Notes under the pieces: model-generated
What the model saw: the letters and a program-made list of their open reading frames with translations, nothing else
Told to the model about the DNA's origin: nothing
Databases searched by the model: none
Shown: one piece after another, positions 8,288 through 16,968 of the stretch
Layout of the letters: each line of letters begins with the position of its first letter
How positions within the stretch are numbered: position 1 is the stretch's first letter
Program-made: the position numbers and the translations under genes
Assembly: GCF_030159955.1 (NCBI RefSeq)
Contig: NZ_BSNK01000002.1
Span: forward strand, 992,001 to 1,056,000
Origin: Algimonas ampicilliniresistens
Lineage (GTDB): Bacteria > Pseudomonadota > Alphaproteobacteria > Caulobacterales > Maricaulaceae
Length of the DNA stretch: 64,000 nt
Direction: 5' to 3'

Positions 8288-9676
8288 CTAGGCGGCGTGA
8301 CGTGGTTCGCCAATCTCTGCGCTGACTGTGGTGTCGTCGATCATCGGCAAAGCTAAGGTGAAGTAGAACACGGTCCCTTTGCCAGGTGTGCTGTGGAGTT
8401 CTAGCGTCCCACCCATCATCTCCGTCAATTCGCGACAAATGGATAGGCCGAGTCCGGTTCCCTTGGCTGTTGTTGTCTTGGCGGATGCCGTCTGTTTGAA
8501 CCGTTCGAAGACTGTGCCTTTTTCGTCGTCCGAAATACCAACACCCGAGTCCTGAACATAGAATTGAACTCCGGCGAGACCGTCACGAATGCCGACCAAG
8601 CGCGCGCCAATACGAACGCCACCCAATTGTGTGAACTTCAGTGCATTCCCCACAAGATTATTAAGAACTTGGCGAAGGTGAGGGGCATCACCGATCAGCT
8701 GTTCCGGAATGCCCGGCCCGATATCTATGCCGATCCAAAGGTTTTTCTCTGAGGCTTTGACACCGAAAAGATCGCTGACATCTTGCAGTAATTCCCGCGG
8801 AGTAAAAGGCTCCGCAATGGTTCGCACTGTGCCATCTTCAAGTCGCGCCATGTCCAAGACTTCGTCGATGATCTCCATCAGACTATTCGCGCTCACTGTG
8901 ATGAGGTGCGCGTAACGACCCTGTGTTTCAGGGAGATCAGACTGTGCCAGCATGTCTGATAATCCGAGAATGCCGTGTAACGGAGTTCGGATTTCATGAC
9001 TCATTGTCGCCAGAAACTCGCCGCGCGCCCGCTCTGCCGTTTGAGCACGGGAGACGGCACTTTCTAATTGCGAGAGATTGCGAAATACTATGTCAGCTGT
9101 GATCGCGCAGATCGGCCCCGCCATCAGGACTGCAACGCAGGCTTGAACCGTCCGCTGCCAAGCCAGAATGGCATCGACACCAGTCGGACCAGATGCGGCT
9201 GTGATTTTGTACATGATGCCGATCAGAACCAGGCTCGATAGAATGTAGAGCGTTGAGATCAGGCGAGTTCCGACAAAGGCGATGAAAGCCGCCGACGCGC
9301 AGAGGACCGGTAAAAGAGCAGTGTTGATGCCATATGGAGGCACGCCGGGTATCGTCTCAATCGACGCGGCAACGCCGATCGATGAGAGGGCTAGGACAGA
9401 GTAGGCCAGCCCGAAAAATACTGGGGACTTCGTAAACCGGACTGCGACAGTCAGACAGGTGAAGACGATGCAGGAAAAAACGGAAATATTATGCTGGGGT
9501 GTCCAGCCGCCATAGACGACGGCCATCGAAATCATGTTGAGAAGTTGTACAGTCAGGAAGATGAGACCCATTCCATAGACCATGCGCGCTCGGGCGCGGG
9601 TTGCGGCGTCCAACGTCTTGTCGATCTTGAGAAAGCTCTCAAAGCTTTCGCCGAAATGTCTGAGCCCCTTCAGCAT
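8288..9676 (-). CDS. Membrane sensor histidine kinase (paralogue 1 of 3)
   Basis: This is a 462-residue kinase with about six hydrophobic N-terminal segments (about residues 32-205) forming an integral-membrane sensor. A short coiled linker follows, then HisKA with His227 (FLATMSHEIRTPLHG) and HATPase_c with NNLVGNALKFT, DSGVGIS and GTGLGLS. There is no receiver domain. It is the most divergent of three tandem kinases of the same architecture, all leftward, with 85 bp to the next one. No response regulator or HPt gene is adjacent. The N-terminal domain resembles MASE-type membrane sensors in shape, but I cannot assign a Pfam family or a signal. Confidence 0.88.
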   Translation of the reverse strand: MLKGLRHFGESFESFLKIDKTLDAATRARARMVYGMGLIFLTVQLLNMISMAVVYGGWTPQHNISVFSCIVFTCLTVAVRFTKSPVFFGLAYSVLALSSIGVAASIETIPGVPPYGINTALLPVLCASAAFIAFVGTRLISTLYILSSLVLIGIMYKITAASGPTGVDAILAWQRTVQACVAVLMAGPICAITADIVFRNLSQLESAVSRAQTAERARGEFLATMSHEIRTPLHGILGLSDMLAQSDLPETQGRYAHLITVSANSLMEIIDEVLDMARLEDGTVRTIAEPFTPRELLQDVSDLFGVKASEKNLWIGIDIGPGIPEQLIGDAPHLRQVLNNLVGNALKFTQLGGVRIGARLVGIRDGLAGVQFYVQDSGVGISDDEKGTVFERFKQTASAKTTTAKGTGLGLSICRELTEMMGGTLELHSTPGKGTVFYFTLALPMIDDTTVSAEIGEPRHAA

Positions 9677-9761
9677 CGGGTCCCCATAGGCTGCAAATCT
9701 TTCCGTAAGCTAAAGCTTGCGACAAAATGATCCGAAATTATGCGGCTGATTCTACGGTCGT

Positions 9762-11147
9762 TTAAGCTGCGAAAGTGGTTGCTTGACGTCCAGCGTCCGG
9801 AAGGACGAGCGTGAAATAGAAGGCTGTTCCAACCCCCACATTGCTGTCCATTTCAAGGGTCCCGCCCATGGCCGTTACCAAATCGTTGCAAATGGCAAGG
9901 CCAAGGCCGGTGCCGTCGGCCTTAGTCGTTAGACCGGACGCGCTCTGGCCAAAACGTTCGAATACACGGGCTTTGGCATCGTCCTCAATGCCTACCCCAG
10001 TGTCCTGAACAAAGAATTGAACAACATGATCAGGCCTATGAGCATCGACCAAGCGGGCCCCGATACGAACGCCGCCTTGATGCGTAAATTTGACTGCATT
10101 CCCGACGAGATTGTTGAGGACTTGCCGCAAGTGTGGGGCATCACCGAGTAAACTGACCGGCAGAGCGTCAAGACCATAAGTCCCGACCCACAAGCCTTTT
10201 TGAGATGCGTTGGCCGTAAACAAGTTGCAGACTTGTTGAATTAAATCACGTGGGTCAAATGGCTGGCTGTTGATCTGAATCGCATTGCCGTTCTCATCAC
10301 CCAGATGTTCCGAGCGGGCTCTGCCCAATGACTCATTGACAATAGTGAGCAGGTTTGATGCGCTAATGCCGATAATATCGAGATAGCTCCGCGTCGTTTC
10401 GTCATGCTGACGTTTATCCAGCAAGTCAGAAACAGAGATGATGCCATTAAGGGGTGTGCGAACTTCGTGGCTCATAGTTGCGAGCAGTTGTTTGCGAGCA
10501 TTTTCGGCCCTGTTGGCGCGCTCAACAGCACATTCAAGATTTTGGAGGGTCGAATAGATCATCTGGCTGACCGGAACCATAATGCCGAGCGTGAGGAGGA
10601 TGGCGGAGCTGCGTATCACGACGCTCATCCGGTTCTGTTCGAGAATTGCGGGGGCAAAGCCCAAGGCGACAGTCGCCAGATAGAAACCGATCAGTGTTGC
10701 GATGCATAGGCCAGCATAGAAAATGGCGGCTCGGCGTGTTCCCAGCAAGCAGACGATGACAAGGATGGCGACCATATAGGGCGAATAAGCCAAGCCAATA
10801 CCTGTCGTTTCAGTTGCTGCGGAATAATCGATATAGGCGGACAGCCACCCACCCATCGTCGACATGATAGCAAACACCCACGTGAGGGCGATTGGGTCCT
10901 TAAACCGTTTGAGGAGCAGCATGAACATCACGCCAGAACAAGCGATAAAGAAAGACACCATATGCTGAGGAGCGAATAGGCCCAAAGCCCAGGTCAGGCC
11001 GATAAAGTTGATGGATGCCGCGACTGTGAAGCATAAGCTGGCAATGCAGAATAGACGGACCCGGATCTGATCTTCTGAAGGCAGATCTTCAGGTAGGTTC
11101 ATCCACTCCATTAACCTGGAGAGGAGAATATTCGGTCTCGTCCACAT
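9762..11147 (-). CDS. Membrane sensor histidine kinase (paralogue 2 of 3)
   Basis: This is a 461-residue kinase. Six predicted hydrophobic segments (about 30-200) precede HisKA with His227 (LLATMSHEVRTPLNG) and HATPase_c (NNLVGNAVKFTHQGG, DTGVGIE, GTGLGLA). From the His box to the C-terminus it is nearly identical to the next paralogue (shared stretches such as NLFTANASQKGLW and LLGDAPHLRQVLNN). The transmembrane halves differ strongly, which suggests that duplicated catalytic cores have diverged in what they sense. It probably shares a transcript with its neighbours (71 bp upstream gap, 85 bp downstream gap). Confidence 0.88.
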   Translation of the reverse strand: MWTRPNILLSRLMEWMNLPEDLPSEDQIRVRLFCIASLCFTVAASINFIGLTWALGLFAPQHMVSFFIACSGVMFMLLLKRFKDPIALTWVFAIMSTMGGWLSAYIDYSAATETTGIGLAYSPYMVAILVIVCLLGTRRAAIFYAGLCIATLIGFYLATVALGFAPAILEQNRMSVVIRSSAILLTLGIMVPVSQMIYSTLQNLECAVERANRAENARKQLLATMSHEVRTPLNGIISVSDLLDKRQHDETTRSYLDIIGISASNLLTIVNESLGRARSEHLGDENGNAIQINSQPFDPRDLIQQVCNLFTANASQKGLWVGTYGLDALPVSLLGDAPHLRQVLNNLVGNAVKFTHQGGVRIGARLVDAHRPDHVVQFFVQDTGVGIEDDAKARVFERFGQSASGLTTKADGTGLGLAICNDLVTAMGGTLEMDSNVGVGTAFYFTLVLPDAGRQATTFAA

Positions 11148-11218
11148 GCGTGCGGTTTAACGGTCAAGACTTATAAGAGGCTTAACCTTGAACGCGTTTC
11201 TAAAGGAATAGGGCGGGT

Positions 11219-12613
11219 CTAGGCTGCGACGGGTTTTGTGCTGTCGACCGCGATAGGTATCGGTAGAGTGAAGTAGAAGGCCGTCCCAACGCCCACGGCG
11301 CTCTCCATTTCAAGCGTTCCGCCCATGGCGGACACTAAATCATTGCTAATCGCGAGGCCGAGTCCGGTTCCGTCAGCCTCGGTCGTCAGGCCTGACGCGC
11401 TCTGTCCAAATCGCTCAAACACACGGGCCTTGGCATCGTCCTCGATTCCTACGCCTGTATCTTGGACAAAGAATTGGACGGCATTGTTCTCCTCGGTAGA
11501 GCCGACCAATCGGGCCCCGATGCGAACGCCGCCTCGATGTGTGAACTTGATCGCGTTCCCGACGAGATTGTTGAGAACTTGCCTTAAATGTGGGGCATCA
11601 CCGAGCAGATTATCCGGCAGAGCCTCAAGACCGTAAGTGCCGATCCACAAGCCTTTTTGAGATGCGTTGGCCGTGAACAGGTTGCAGACTTGTTGTATTA
11701 AATCACTTGGATCAAATGGCTGGTTGCTGATTTGAATGGCGTTGGTGTTCTCCTCGCCAAGATGTTCGGATCGAGCTCTACCGAGCGATTCATTGACGAT
11801 GGTCAGAAGATTAGAGGCACTCATCTCAATGATGTTGAGATGGTTCTGTGTTGTTTCGCTATGATCCCCTTTTCCGAGCAGATCTGAGACGGAGATGATG
11901 CCGTTGAGGGGCGTACGGATTTCGTGGCTCATGGTGGCTAGCAATTCTTTGCGGGCCGCTTCGGCACGGGTCGCGCGGCGGAGTGCAGATTCGATGTTGG
12001 CCAATGCCGAATAGGCTAATCGGGACAGGGTGAAGGCCGTAATGCCGAGCAAAGACACGGCGACGGAGATCTGCATGGACCGCAGTTCAGTGATCACGCT
12101 GAATTCGGCGCTCATCGGTGCCACGCCGGACATTCGGTTCAACCCGATCACCAAGCCGAGGCAAAGGACGGCGTAGAGCATTGTTGTCAATCGCGTGCCG
12201 ACGATAGCTGCAAGAACGATCCCGACACAAAGAATAGGCAATGTCGGTGTGTGGATGCCGCCGCCCAACATTTCTGAGGTCTTGGCCGCCACGCTGTGCC
12301 GAGCGGATATCCAGACGGCTGACAAAGGGAAAACAGTGAAAAACAGGCCATAGACCGTTGCAGATTTGGTCCAGCGCACCATTAGAAGGGCCAAGGCCAT
12401 GATGACGCAAGTCGCGGCCAATATAGGCCGTTTTAACGCGAACCCGTCATAACAGACCATGAAATAGATTAAATTTGTGATGAGTAACGCCAAAAAGCCA
12501 AGGCAGCTCAGATATATGACGCGTGCGCGAAGTCGTTTTTCCGCGCTCATCTCGGGACTGATCCGAAGGAAGCGCTCGAATGCGTCTTTATGATGCGACC
12601 AGTTCCCGATCAT
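11219..12613 (-). CDS. Membrane sensor histidine kinase (paralogue 3 of 3)
   Basis: This is a 464-residue kinase with the same plan: six hydrophobic segments (about 32-205), a coiled linker, HisKA with His230 (LLATMSHEIRTPLNG), and HATPase_c with N, G1 (DTGVGIE) and G2 (GTGLGLA) boxes. Its catalytic half is very close to that of the neighbour at 9762-11147. It starts 34 bp downstream of the leftward acyltransferase gene and may be co-transcribed with it. There is no receiver domain and no cognate regulator nearby, so phosphotransfer partners must be encoded elsewhere. Confidence 0.88.
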   Translation of the reverse strand: MIGNWSHHKDAFERFLRISPEMSAEKRLRARVIYLSCLGFLALLITNLIYFMVCYDGFALKRPILAATCVIMALALLMVRWTKSATVYGLFFTVFPLSAVWISARHSVAAKTSEMLGGGIHTPTLPILCVGIVLAAIVGTRLTTMLYAVLCLGLVIGLNRMSGVAPMSAEFSVITELRSMQISVAVSLLGITAFTLSRLAYSALANIESALRRATRAEAARKELLATMSHEIRTPLNGIISVSDLLGKGDHSETTQNHLNIIEMSASNLLTIVNESLGRARSEHLGEENTNAIQISNQPFDPSDLIQQVCNLFTANASQKGLWIGTYGLEALPDNLLGDAPHLRQVLNNLVGNAIKFTHRGGVRIGARLVGSTEENNAVQFFVQDTGVGIEDDAKARVFERFGQSASGLTTEADGTGLGLAISNDLVSAMGGTLEMESAVGVGTAFYFTLPIPIAVDSTKPVAA

Positions 12614-12647
12614 CCGAATGGGCTAAGGGAAAGAGGTTAAGGGGGCA

Positions 12648-13442
12648 CTACAGGCTGGTGACTATTTTACGTAACTGCGCCGTCGCTTCGTCCGCATTAT
12701 CGGGTATCTCGCCGGGCGGAATGAAATTGCCAAAAGTCAGACGAAATAGACGGTGTTTCTTGTTCAGAAGCTCATGGAACAAGGTGATATCGCGTAGCTC
12801 TCCACTGACGCGATGGAAGAAGTAATATAGCATTGAGTTCCGGGCCTGAATGCGGAGTGGGATCACTGGAACATTATATTTTTTGGCCACCATAGCGGCC
12901 GAGCGTTCCCATGATTGATCAACCAGACCATGCCATGTCATCCGCGCCAGACGACCCGCTGGGAAGATGACAATGCATTTCTCTTCTTTGATGGCCTTTC
13001 GCATGGCAACCATCGTCTCGCGCGTTTTGGCGAGACTGCGTTTTTCTTTCACCCATTCCACTGGAATGATGATGTCTTCGCCTTCTGGGATCACGCGGAG
13101 CGCATCGGCATTAGCAAGGAAGACATGATCGCGGCGTCGATCACGGATCGCTTGAAATACGGCGAGCCCATCGGCGAGGCCAGTGGGGTGATTGGCGATA
13201 AGGATGCACGCGCCTTTGCGCGGGATGTTCTGAAGCCCCTCGACCGCTGTCCGTGGTGAGATATGATGTGCCACCATCCGAAATGCCTCGTGACCGCTCA
13301 TGGGGCGCACGGCATTGGCGAGGAACACCGCCGCATCATACGCAAGGAGTCGATAGAGCAGGGGGCGAACAGCCCGCCAGAGCCGTGGCCGGCTGACAAG
13401 TTTAGGCGCGCGTTCGCGGATCAGCTGTTCGACGATATGCAC
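12648..13442 (-). CDS. PlsC-like lysophospholipid acyltransferase family protein
   Basis: This is a glycerolipid acyltransferase-like protein of about 264 residues. The family His motif appears as NHPTGLADG (in place of the classical H-x4-D), and the substrate-binding block as IVIFPAGRLARM. The C-terminal part includes VPVIPLRIQARNS. Activity would be transfer of an acyl chain to a lysolipid at the inner membrane. The frame is open to an ATG at 13542-13544, but that start would overlap the divergent gene at 13489. The GTG at 13440-13442 avoids this and is used here, and the true start is uncertain. The histidine-kinase run follows on the same strand. Confidence 0.8.
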   Translation of the reverse strand: MHIVEQLIRERAPKLVSRPRLWRAVRPLLYRLLAYDAAVFLANAVRPMSGHEAFRMVAHHISPRTAVEGLQNIPRKGACILIANHPTGLADGLAVFQAIRDRRRDHVFLANADALRVIPEGEDIIIPVEWVKEKRSLAKTRETMVAMRKAIKEEKCIVIFPAGRLARMTWHGLVDQSWERSAAMVAKKYNVPVIPLRIQARNSMLYYFFHRVSGELRDITLFHELLNKKHRLFRLTFGNFIPPGEIPDNADEATAQLRKIVTSL

Positions 13443-13488
13443 GCCGCGCGTCTTGACCGGGGTCGGCCCGGTTGGCAAGCGCCGGACT

Positions 13489-13965
13489 ATGTCTGATCCT
13501 ATCAATGTTCTGTTTCTTTGCACGGGGAACTCGGCCCGCAGCATCCTATCGGAAGCGCTTTTGAACGATTTGGGAAAGCGGCGCTTTCGCGCATTTAGCG
13601 CGGGGTCTCAGCCTTCAGGCGTTCCGCATCCTGATGGTTTGGCAGAACTGCGCCGACGCCGACATTCGACAGAAGGTTATCGCTCGAAAAGTTGGGATGC
13701 TTTCTCAGGGGACGATGCGCCCGCCTTCGATATTGTCATCACCGTCTGCGATAGTGCGGCGGCGGAAACATGCCCGGTCTTTCACGGCCCTGGTCTTCGC
13801 GTTCATTGGTCGGCGCCAGATCCCGCCCATATTAAGAACGACACGATCCGACGGCAGGCATTCTCGGATGTCTATGATCTTTGTCGGTCCCGCATTGAGG
13901 CTTTAATCGCGCTGCCTGAGACAGCTTTGACTGATCGGCAAGCTTTGCAGGCGATTGCGCAATAA
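13489..13965 (+). CDS. Arsenate reductase / low-molecular-weight phosphotyrosine phosphatase family
   Basis: This is a 158-residue protein of the LMW-PTPase fold. The P-loop C-x5-R-S (CTGNSARS) lies near the N-terminus and is preceded by the typical VLFL strand. Two further cysteines in ITVCDSAAAETCPVF match the redox cysteines of thioredoxin-coupled arsenate reductases, which favours ArsC over a plain tyrosine phosphatase. No arsenite pump or ArsR is adjacent, so the role in arsenic resistance is inferred from motifs only. The ATG at 13489 is preferred to the upstream GTG at 13453, because the latter lies in the divergent gene. Confidence 0.8.
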   Translation: MSDPINVLFLCTGNSARSILSEALLNDLGKRRFRAFSAGSQPSGVPHPDGLAELRRRRHSTEGYRSKSWDAFSGDDAPAFDIVITVCDSAAAETCPVFHGPGLRVHWSAPDPAHIKNDTIRRQAFSDVYDLCRSRIEALIALPETALTDRQALQAIAQ

Positions 13966-13993
13966 AAAAGCCGCCTCACTTGGAGGCGGCTTT
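13964..13993. terminator. Bidirectional Rho-independent terminator
   Basis: AAAGCCGCCTC (13967-13977) pairs with GAGGCGGCTTT (13983-13993) around a 5-nt loop, with A and T runs flanking the stem. It lies between the convergent genes ending at 13965 (+) and 14029 (-), so it can serve both. Confidence 0.85.
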
Positions 13994-14028
13994 CAGATTT
14001 GAAGTCAGCTTGGGAAAACCAATTGAGA

Positions 14029-15258
14029 CTAGAGTTTCGGCGGTGTCTTGCGACGCGGAGCCGGTTTCTTCGTTGCCGGCTTTGTTGCTGATCCGCCCAT
14101 ATCCTTGGGTGGGAACATTTCCTGCAGGACATCACCCGCCCAGTCACGACCTCCCAAGCCGAAGGCGAGGGCTCCAGCAACAGCGGTGCCAATGACCAGT
14201 GCGCCAAAAGCGGTTGGGATGATATCGCCAGCAGGGTCCAATGAGGACAGTCCGAGGAAGACGAAAATCAGAACCGCAACATAGCGGAAGAATTCCGCGA
14301 TGCGTGGGCTGATCACGCCGGCCATGATTCGAGCGATAAAGTTCGCTAGGAATACGCCGATCATGATGAGGACGGCCGCGCGCAGCAATTGTCCACCAAA
14401 GGCGACAATGTCATTGAACGTCTCTGACAAGAACTCGATGCCGAGAATGTCGAGTGCCGCGGTCAAACCCAGAACAGCGATAATCAAGAAGGCTAGATTG
14501 CCAGCGACGGATGACGGCGAAACCCGCAGGCCTTGACCATCATCGACGGACATCAGTGTGTTGACTGAGTTGTCGAAACCAAGCGTCGGCAAGAAGCCTT
14601 TCAAGAAGTTCGAGACAAACTTACCAATGAAGATCGCGAGGCCAAGGACGACAGCAGCACTGATCAGCTCTGGAATAAAGTCCAAGAAGTCCTGCAGCAA
14701 GTTACTCAGTGGAACAGAAATCTCTTCAATATCAAGAATACCGAGTGCGCCGATCGCGACGGGGACGATGACAAGGATAAAGACGAGTGTGCCCGCACCA
14801 TTGGCCAAAGACCCTGTTGAACCAGTCGCGTCATTAACACCAAAGCGCGACATCAGATTGTCGACTTGAACAGCTCGTAATGTGGTGGATGTGGCGTTTT
14901 GCGCGATCTTGGCAATAACGAAACCAATACCGAAGAGTAGCGCTGCACCAATCAAATTAGGCAGGAAGGCCGCAATGTTGCGGAACAGGTCATCGACCGG
15001 TTGCGCATATTCGCCGAGATTGAGGAAACCTAGGAAGGGCGGCACAAAGAATAATAGTGTCAGCCAGAAGCCTGCGCGACCGAGCGCGATACCGATATTG
15101 CCCCCTGTTGTCTTCGCTTTGGCGCCGAACTGAGTCTTGTTGATGACAGTTGCAACAACGGCTCTGATGATCAGAGCGATGAGTACGGCCACGATGGCGG
15201 TGATGACGGCGGCGAGCCAGCCAGGCATGGTCGCCATGAATTCGTTGATCTGGTCCAT
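14029..15258 (-). CDS. Mechanosensitive ion channel family protein (TM-helix repeat)
   Basis: This 409-residue polytopic inner membrane protein contains several copies of the conserved TM-helix repeat found in bacterial proteins annotated as mechanosensitive channels. Examples are the FIPELISAAVVLGLAIFIG region and the FGGQLLRAAVLIMIGVFLA region. The first helix is at about 13-35, and a cytoplasmic basic tail (KKPAPRRKTPPKL) ends the protein. Gly/Ala-rich segments such as GTAVAGALAFGLGGRDW near the C-terminus resemble the pore-helix region of MscS relatives. The exact gating role is not shown by sequence. Confidence 0.82.
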   Translation of the reverse strand: MDQINEFMATMPGWLAAVITAIVAVLIALIIRAVVATVINKTQFGAKAKTTGGNIGIALGRAGFWLTLLFFVPPFLGFLNLGEYAQPVDDLFRNIAAFLPNLIGAALLFGIGFVIAKIAQNATSTTLRAVQVDNLMSRFGVNDATGSTGSLANGAGTLVFILVIVPVAIGALGILDIEEISVPLSNLLQDFLDFIPELISAAVVLGLAIFIGKFVSNFLKGFLPTLGFDNSVNTLMSVDDGQGLRVSPSSVAGNLAFLIIAVLGLTAALDILGIEFLSETFNDIVAFGGQLLRAAVLIMIGVFLANFIARIMAGVISPRIAEFFRYVAVLIFVFLGLSSLDPAGDIIPTAFGALVIGTAVAGALAFGLGGRDWAGDVLQEMFPPKDMGGSATKPATKKPAPRRKTPPKL

Positions 15259-15301
15259 AATAAGGGTCCCCTCCTATTTCGGCAAAGTAGCACCGATACC
15301 G

Positions 15302-15320
15302 TCGACTCAGTGTGAGTCGA
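15302..15320. other. Inverted repeat in divergent intergenic region
   Basis: TCGACTC-N5-GAGTCGA is a perfect 7-bp dyad between the leftward channel gene (start 15258) and the rightward gene at 15424. It is followed by a second small dyad CTTAC-A-GTAAG (15338-15348). It may be an operator or hairpin; no function is known. Confidence 0.35.
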
Positions 15321-15423
15321 TGGCCGAGTGACCTTACCTTACAGTAAGTTAAACGTGGCGTGAATGGACTCGTTCCCTCTTGAGTCGTTAATTGGTTCGA
15401 ATTTGTTGACGAAGATAGGGCGA

Positions 15424-15573
15424 ATGGCCGAAAGCCGCGCCGTGACCCGCCCGACTCGATCTGATGATGCCCCTGATTCGGTGCCGCCTATTCGCCGTCC
15501 TATCCTGTTGTATGCCTCGGCAATGGTGGCGTTTGGCCTCCTTGGCGCGGCAGTTCTGGCGCTCCTGCTTTGA
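15424..15573 (+). CDS. Small single-pass membrane protein upstream of zapE
   Basis: This is a predicted 49-residue protein with a polar, Arg/Asp-rich first half and one C-terminal hydrophobic helix (about residues 28-49). The ATG at 15424 is chosen over an upstream in-frame ATG at 15364. Its TGA overlaps the TTG start of zapE (TTGA), so translation of zapE is likely coupled to it. I recognise no family. The tight coupling is the main evidence that it is a gene. Confidence 0.5.
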   Translation: MAESRAVTRPTRSDDAPDSVPPIRRPILLYASAMVAFGLLGAAVLALLL

Positions 15574-16727
15574 TCGTTCGGCCAACGTCTGTAAGCGAAT
15601 GGCTGGCGGCGAAACGCTCATCGGGCGCTTTGACTGATGATGCTGTGCAAACGTTGGCAGCGGCTGCGTTGGATGCCACCTTGGACCGCCTAAGAGATTA
15701 TGACCCTGAGCCGGGGTTGCTGGGCCTGTTCGGCCGTGACCCCACGCCGAAAGGGCTTTATTTGTGGGGCGGCGTTGGACGCGGCAAATCCATGCTGATG
15801 GATGTGTTCTTTCGTCTCGCGCCGACCCAACCCAAGCGCCGGGTTCATTTCCACGCCTTCATGATCGATGTGCATGACCGTATCAATGAATGGCGCAAGC
15901 TTGACCGGTCTGGTCGGCGAGCCAGTCCACATCATAAGCGAGGCGATGGGGACGATCCGATTGTCCCTGTCGCGCGGTCCATCGCGGCTGAGGCGACGCT
16001 GCTCTGTTTCGACGAATTTCACATTACGGACATTACGGACGCCATGATTTTGGCGCGCCTGTTTGAAGCCTTGTGGGCGGAAGGTGTCGTCGTGGTTGCA
16101 ACATCGAACAGACCGCCGCGCGATCTCTACAAAAATGGGCTTAATCGCGCTTTGTTCGAACCCTTTATCAAAATGATGCCGCAGCACTTAGTCGTTTTCG
16201 ATTTTGACGGACAAACGGACCATCGTTTGCGGCAGCTGAGCGCCGCACCAGTTTATTATGCGCCGCTCAATGCAGATACACAGGCGGCTATGGACATGGC
16301 TTGGGCTCGAATAACGGGAGAGGCTAAGATGCGGCCGACGACCCTGAGCGTACAAGGCCGTAATCTGACCTTAGCCCGGACAGGTTCCGGCGCCGCGCGT
16401 GAAACATTCGAAGCGCTGTGTGATCGCCCCTTGGGCGCGGCGGACTATCTGACCCTCGCCGCAACCTTTCATACGCTTATGCTCGATGACGTGCCGCAGA
16501 TGAGCCGGGACATGCGAAACCAAGCGAAACGGTTCGTGGCGCTGATCGACGCGCTCTATGAAACGCGCACAAAGCTGATCGTTTCCGCCGCCGCAGAACC
16601 AAGCGATCTTTATCCATCGGGAGATGGCGCGTTTGAATTTGAACGAACAGCGTCTCGCATGATCGAAATGCGATCAGACGAATATCTGGCAAAGGCGCGA
16701 AAGGCAGGTTCGGATTTCACCCGCTAG
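15570..16727 (+). CDS. zapE: Cell division protein ZapE (AFG1-like ATPase)
   Basis: This is a 385-residue AFG1/ZapE-type P-loop ATPase associated with the Z-ring and protein quality control. Walker A is GGVGRGKSMLMD, directly preceded by PKGLYLW. The family block RRVHFHAFM follows, Walker B is LLCFDEFHITDI, and the sensor region reads VVATSNRPPRDLYKNGLNR. The ARxF/PF segment (ALFEPFIKMM) is also present. The start is a TTG at 15570 that overlaps the stop codon of the preceding small membrane protein. Length fits the family. Confidence 0.93.
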   Translation: MIVRPTSVSEWLAAKRSSGALTDDAVQTLAAAALDATLDRLRDYDPEPGLLGLFGRDPTPKGLYLWGGVGRGKSMLMDVFFRLAPTQPKRRVHFHAFMIDVHDRINEWRKLDRSGRRASPHHKRGDGDDPIVPVARSIAAEATLLCFDEFHITDITDAMILARLFEALWAEGVVVVATSNRPPRDLYKNGLNRALFEPFIKMMPQHLVVFDFDGQTDHRLRQLSAAPVYYAPLNADTQAAMDMAWARITGEAKMRPTTLSVQGRNLTLARTGSGAARETFEALCDRPLGAADYLTLAATFHTLMLDDVPQMSRDMRNQAKRFVALIDALYETRTKLIVSAAAEPSDLYPSGDGAFEFERTASRMIEMRSDEYLAKARKAGSDFTR

Positions 16728-16734
16728 ACGCGGG

Positions 16735-16890
16735 TCAGTCCCAATAAGCGGCTTTTTGATTGGACCGACGAGCTTTGCCCCAATCCTTACCCTTCGGACG
16801 CTTTGTTTTCGGGGTCTGTAGATCGGCAACAGGCCCTTCACTCATGACGGTCTCGTCAAACATACGGTTTTTGCGGTGACGCTTTGACAT
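16735..16890 (-). CDS. Small basic hypothetical protein
   Basis: This is a 51-residue, strongly basic protein (first residues MSKRHRKNRMFDE, ending NQKAAYWD) with no hydrophobic segment. GGAG lies 6 bp upstream of the ATG at 16890, which is why this start is chosen over longer in-frame options. It lies immediately downstream of zapE on the opposite strand. I do not recognise the family; the composition would suit nucleic-acid or ribosome association, but that is speculation. Confidence 0.55.
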   Translation of the reverse strand: MSKRHRKNRMFDETVMSEGPVADLQTPKTKRPKGKDWGKARRSNQKAAYWD

Positions 16891-16968
16891 GGTTATCTCC
16901 ATCAAAGCTGGTGGAACCTGCGCTCTTAATACACTCAAACATATTCGAGGGCACGCAAAATTTCGTGA

